From assembly GCA_963822705.1 (NCBI GenBank), contig CAWGIX010000012.1, forward strand, positions 62,001 through 126,000: a stretch of 64,000 bases of DNA, written 5' to 3'. Shown here piece after piece: positions 63,351-64,000 of the stretch. The stretch's first letter is position 1. Each line of letters opens with the position of its first letter. Both the position numbers and the translations under genes were made by a program. The stretch is from CAVRQM01 sp963822705 (lineage in GTDB: Bacteria; Pseudomonadota; Alphaproteobacteria; Acetobacterales; Acetobacteraceae). Below the pieces are notes generated by a model that was given only the letters and a program-made list of their open reading frames with translations, ran no database searches and had not been told where the DNA came from.

Positions 63351-63477
63351 CTGGGCCGCCTGCCCACGCACGCCTATATTGTTTCGAATTAGATACGAAC
63401 CAATGTGGCGCGTGGCGTCCGGTGGCCTCCTTCACTAGGGTGCCCCCCGCATCTTTTCGCGGCCGGAGCAGTTCGCC

Positions 63478-64000
63478 TTGGACACCGCTTACATCCCCGA
63501 GGGAGCTGACCTCTTCGCGGCCCTGCGAGCCACAATCCTGGCGGCGTTGCAGGACATAGTGCCGAGTCTCGAGGCCGAGACACAGGCCCGCGTCGAGCTG
63601 GCCCCTCCCCGTGATCCCGCGCATGGCGACATGGCCACCAATGCCGCCCTGGTCGCCGCGAAACCCGCCCGCCGCCGCCCGCAGGACATCGCCGGGGCGC
63701 TGGCCCAGGCGCTGGCGAAAGACCCCATGCTGGCCGGTGCCGAACCGGCGGGGCCGGGGTTCGTCAATCTGCGCTTGGCCCCAGCCGCGCTGCGCTCCGT
63801 GCTGCCCGCGATCTTGCGCCTGGGCGAGGCATATGGCGACAGCCGCGTCGGCGAAGGCGTGCGCGTCAACGTCGAATACGTCTCCGCCAATCCCACCGGT
63901 CCGCTGCATGTGGGCCACTGTCGCGGCGCCGTGGTGGGCGATGCGCTGGCCAACCTGCTGGCACGCGCCGGCTATCGCGTGACCAAGGAGTTCTACGTCA
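63478..64000 (+). CDS. argS: Arginyl-tRNA synthetase (partial)
   Basis: Class I aminoacyl-tRNA synthetase cut by the right window edge; 174 codons are visible. The N-terminal domain reads VELAPPRDPAHGDMATNAALVAAK, then VNVEYVSANPTGPLHVGHCRGAVVGDALANLLARAGY, where HVGH is the HIGH motif. The TTG at 63478 is the likely start and gives the usual N-terminus. Confidence 0.95.
   Translation, partial: MDTAYIPEGADLFAALRATILAALQDIVPSLEAETQARVELAPPRDPAHGDMATNAALVAAKPARRRPQDIAGALAQALAKDPMLAGAEPAGPGFVNLRLAPAALRSVLPAILRLGEAYGDSRVGEGVRVNVEYVSANPTGPLHVGHCRGAVVGDALANLLARAGYRVTKEFYV

Overview
The window is 64 kb of GC-rich chromosomal DNA from an alphaproteobacterium, most likely a member of the Acetobacteraceae (Rhodospirillales). 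The evidence is a fourteen-subunit type nuo operon in alphaproteobacterial order, a SAM-II riboswitch in front of metZ, a fused BcsA-BcsB cellulose synthase as in Komagataeibacter, ErpA, Dgt and ArgS close together, and frequent GTG and TTG starts. Family placement is inference; the class is safer. No prophage, insertion sequence, CRISPR array or rRNA operon was seen.

Layout. Positions 1-12455 (minus strand) hold complex I, nuoA to nuoM, with nuoM cut by the left edge. Positions 12.5-20.2 kb hold tRNA-Asp, tRNA-Val and tRNA-Leu, two small exported proteins and the proteostasis block tig-clpP-clpX-lon. Positions 20.3-31.3 kb are housekeeping: metK, trmB, gshB, a large exported protein, coaE-dnaQ, a molybdoenzyme with its cytochrome b, folE, apaG and the riboswitch-controlled metZ, then tRNA-Gly. 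Positions 31.3-36.7 kb form a cellulose locus: a proline-rich accessory protein and bcsAB with a c-di-GMP-binding PilZ domain. Positions 36.7-47.2 kb hold an MFS transporter, a radical-SAM/UdgX DNA cassette, ychF-pth-rplY, a DUF1223 protein, a lone receiver-domain regulator, a coupled VTT membrane protein/ATP-grasp pair and a histidine-rich mini-protein. Positions 47.3-53.9 kb form a nucleoside uptake and salvage operon: BMP-type binding protein, ATPase, two permeases, cdd, deoA. Positions 54-64 kb hold a GGDEF-EAL protein, cysE, xth, an A-type Fe-S carrier, dgt, four small or exported proteins, and the 5' part of argS.

How the genes work together. MetZ (SAM-II controlled), MetK and CysE belong to sulfur amino acid and SAM synthesis. 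Lon, ClpXP and trigger factor form a protein quality-control block. The PilZ domain of BcsAB and the GGDEF-EAL protein suggest c-di-GMP control of cellulose, though they are 17 kb apart and the link is inferred. The BMP transporter feeds nucleosides to Cdd and DeoA. UdgX, Xth, DnaQ and Dgt concern DNA repair and dNTP pools.

An important property of this sequence is at least a dozen single-base frameshifts inside otherwise intact, often essential genes (nuoM, nuoI, nuoF, clpX, rplY, cdd, xth, four in bcsAB, and others). Several lie in homopolymer runs. They look like uncorrected read or assembly errors rather than pseudogenes, and they create false fused open frames (nuoI-nuoJ, rplY-pth, cdd-deoA). 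The listed CDS spans run across these sites.
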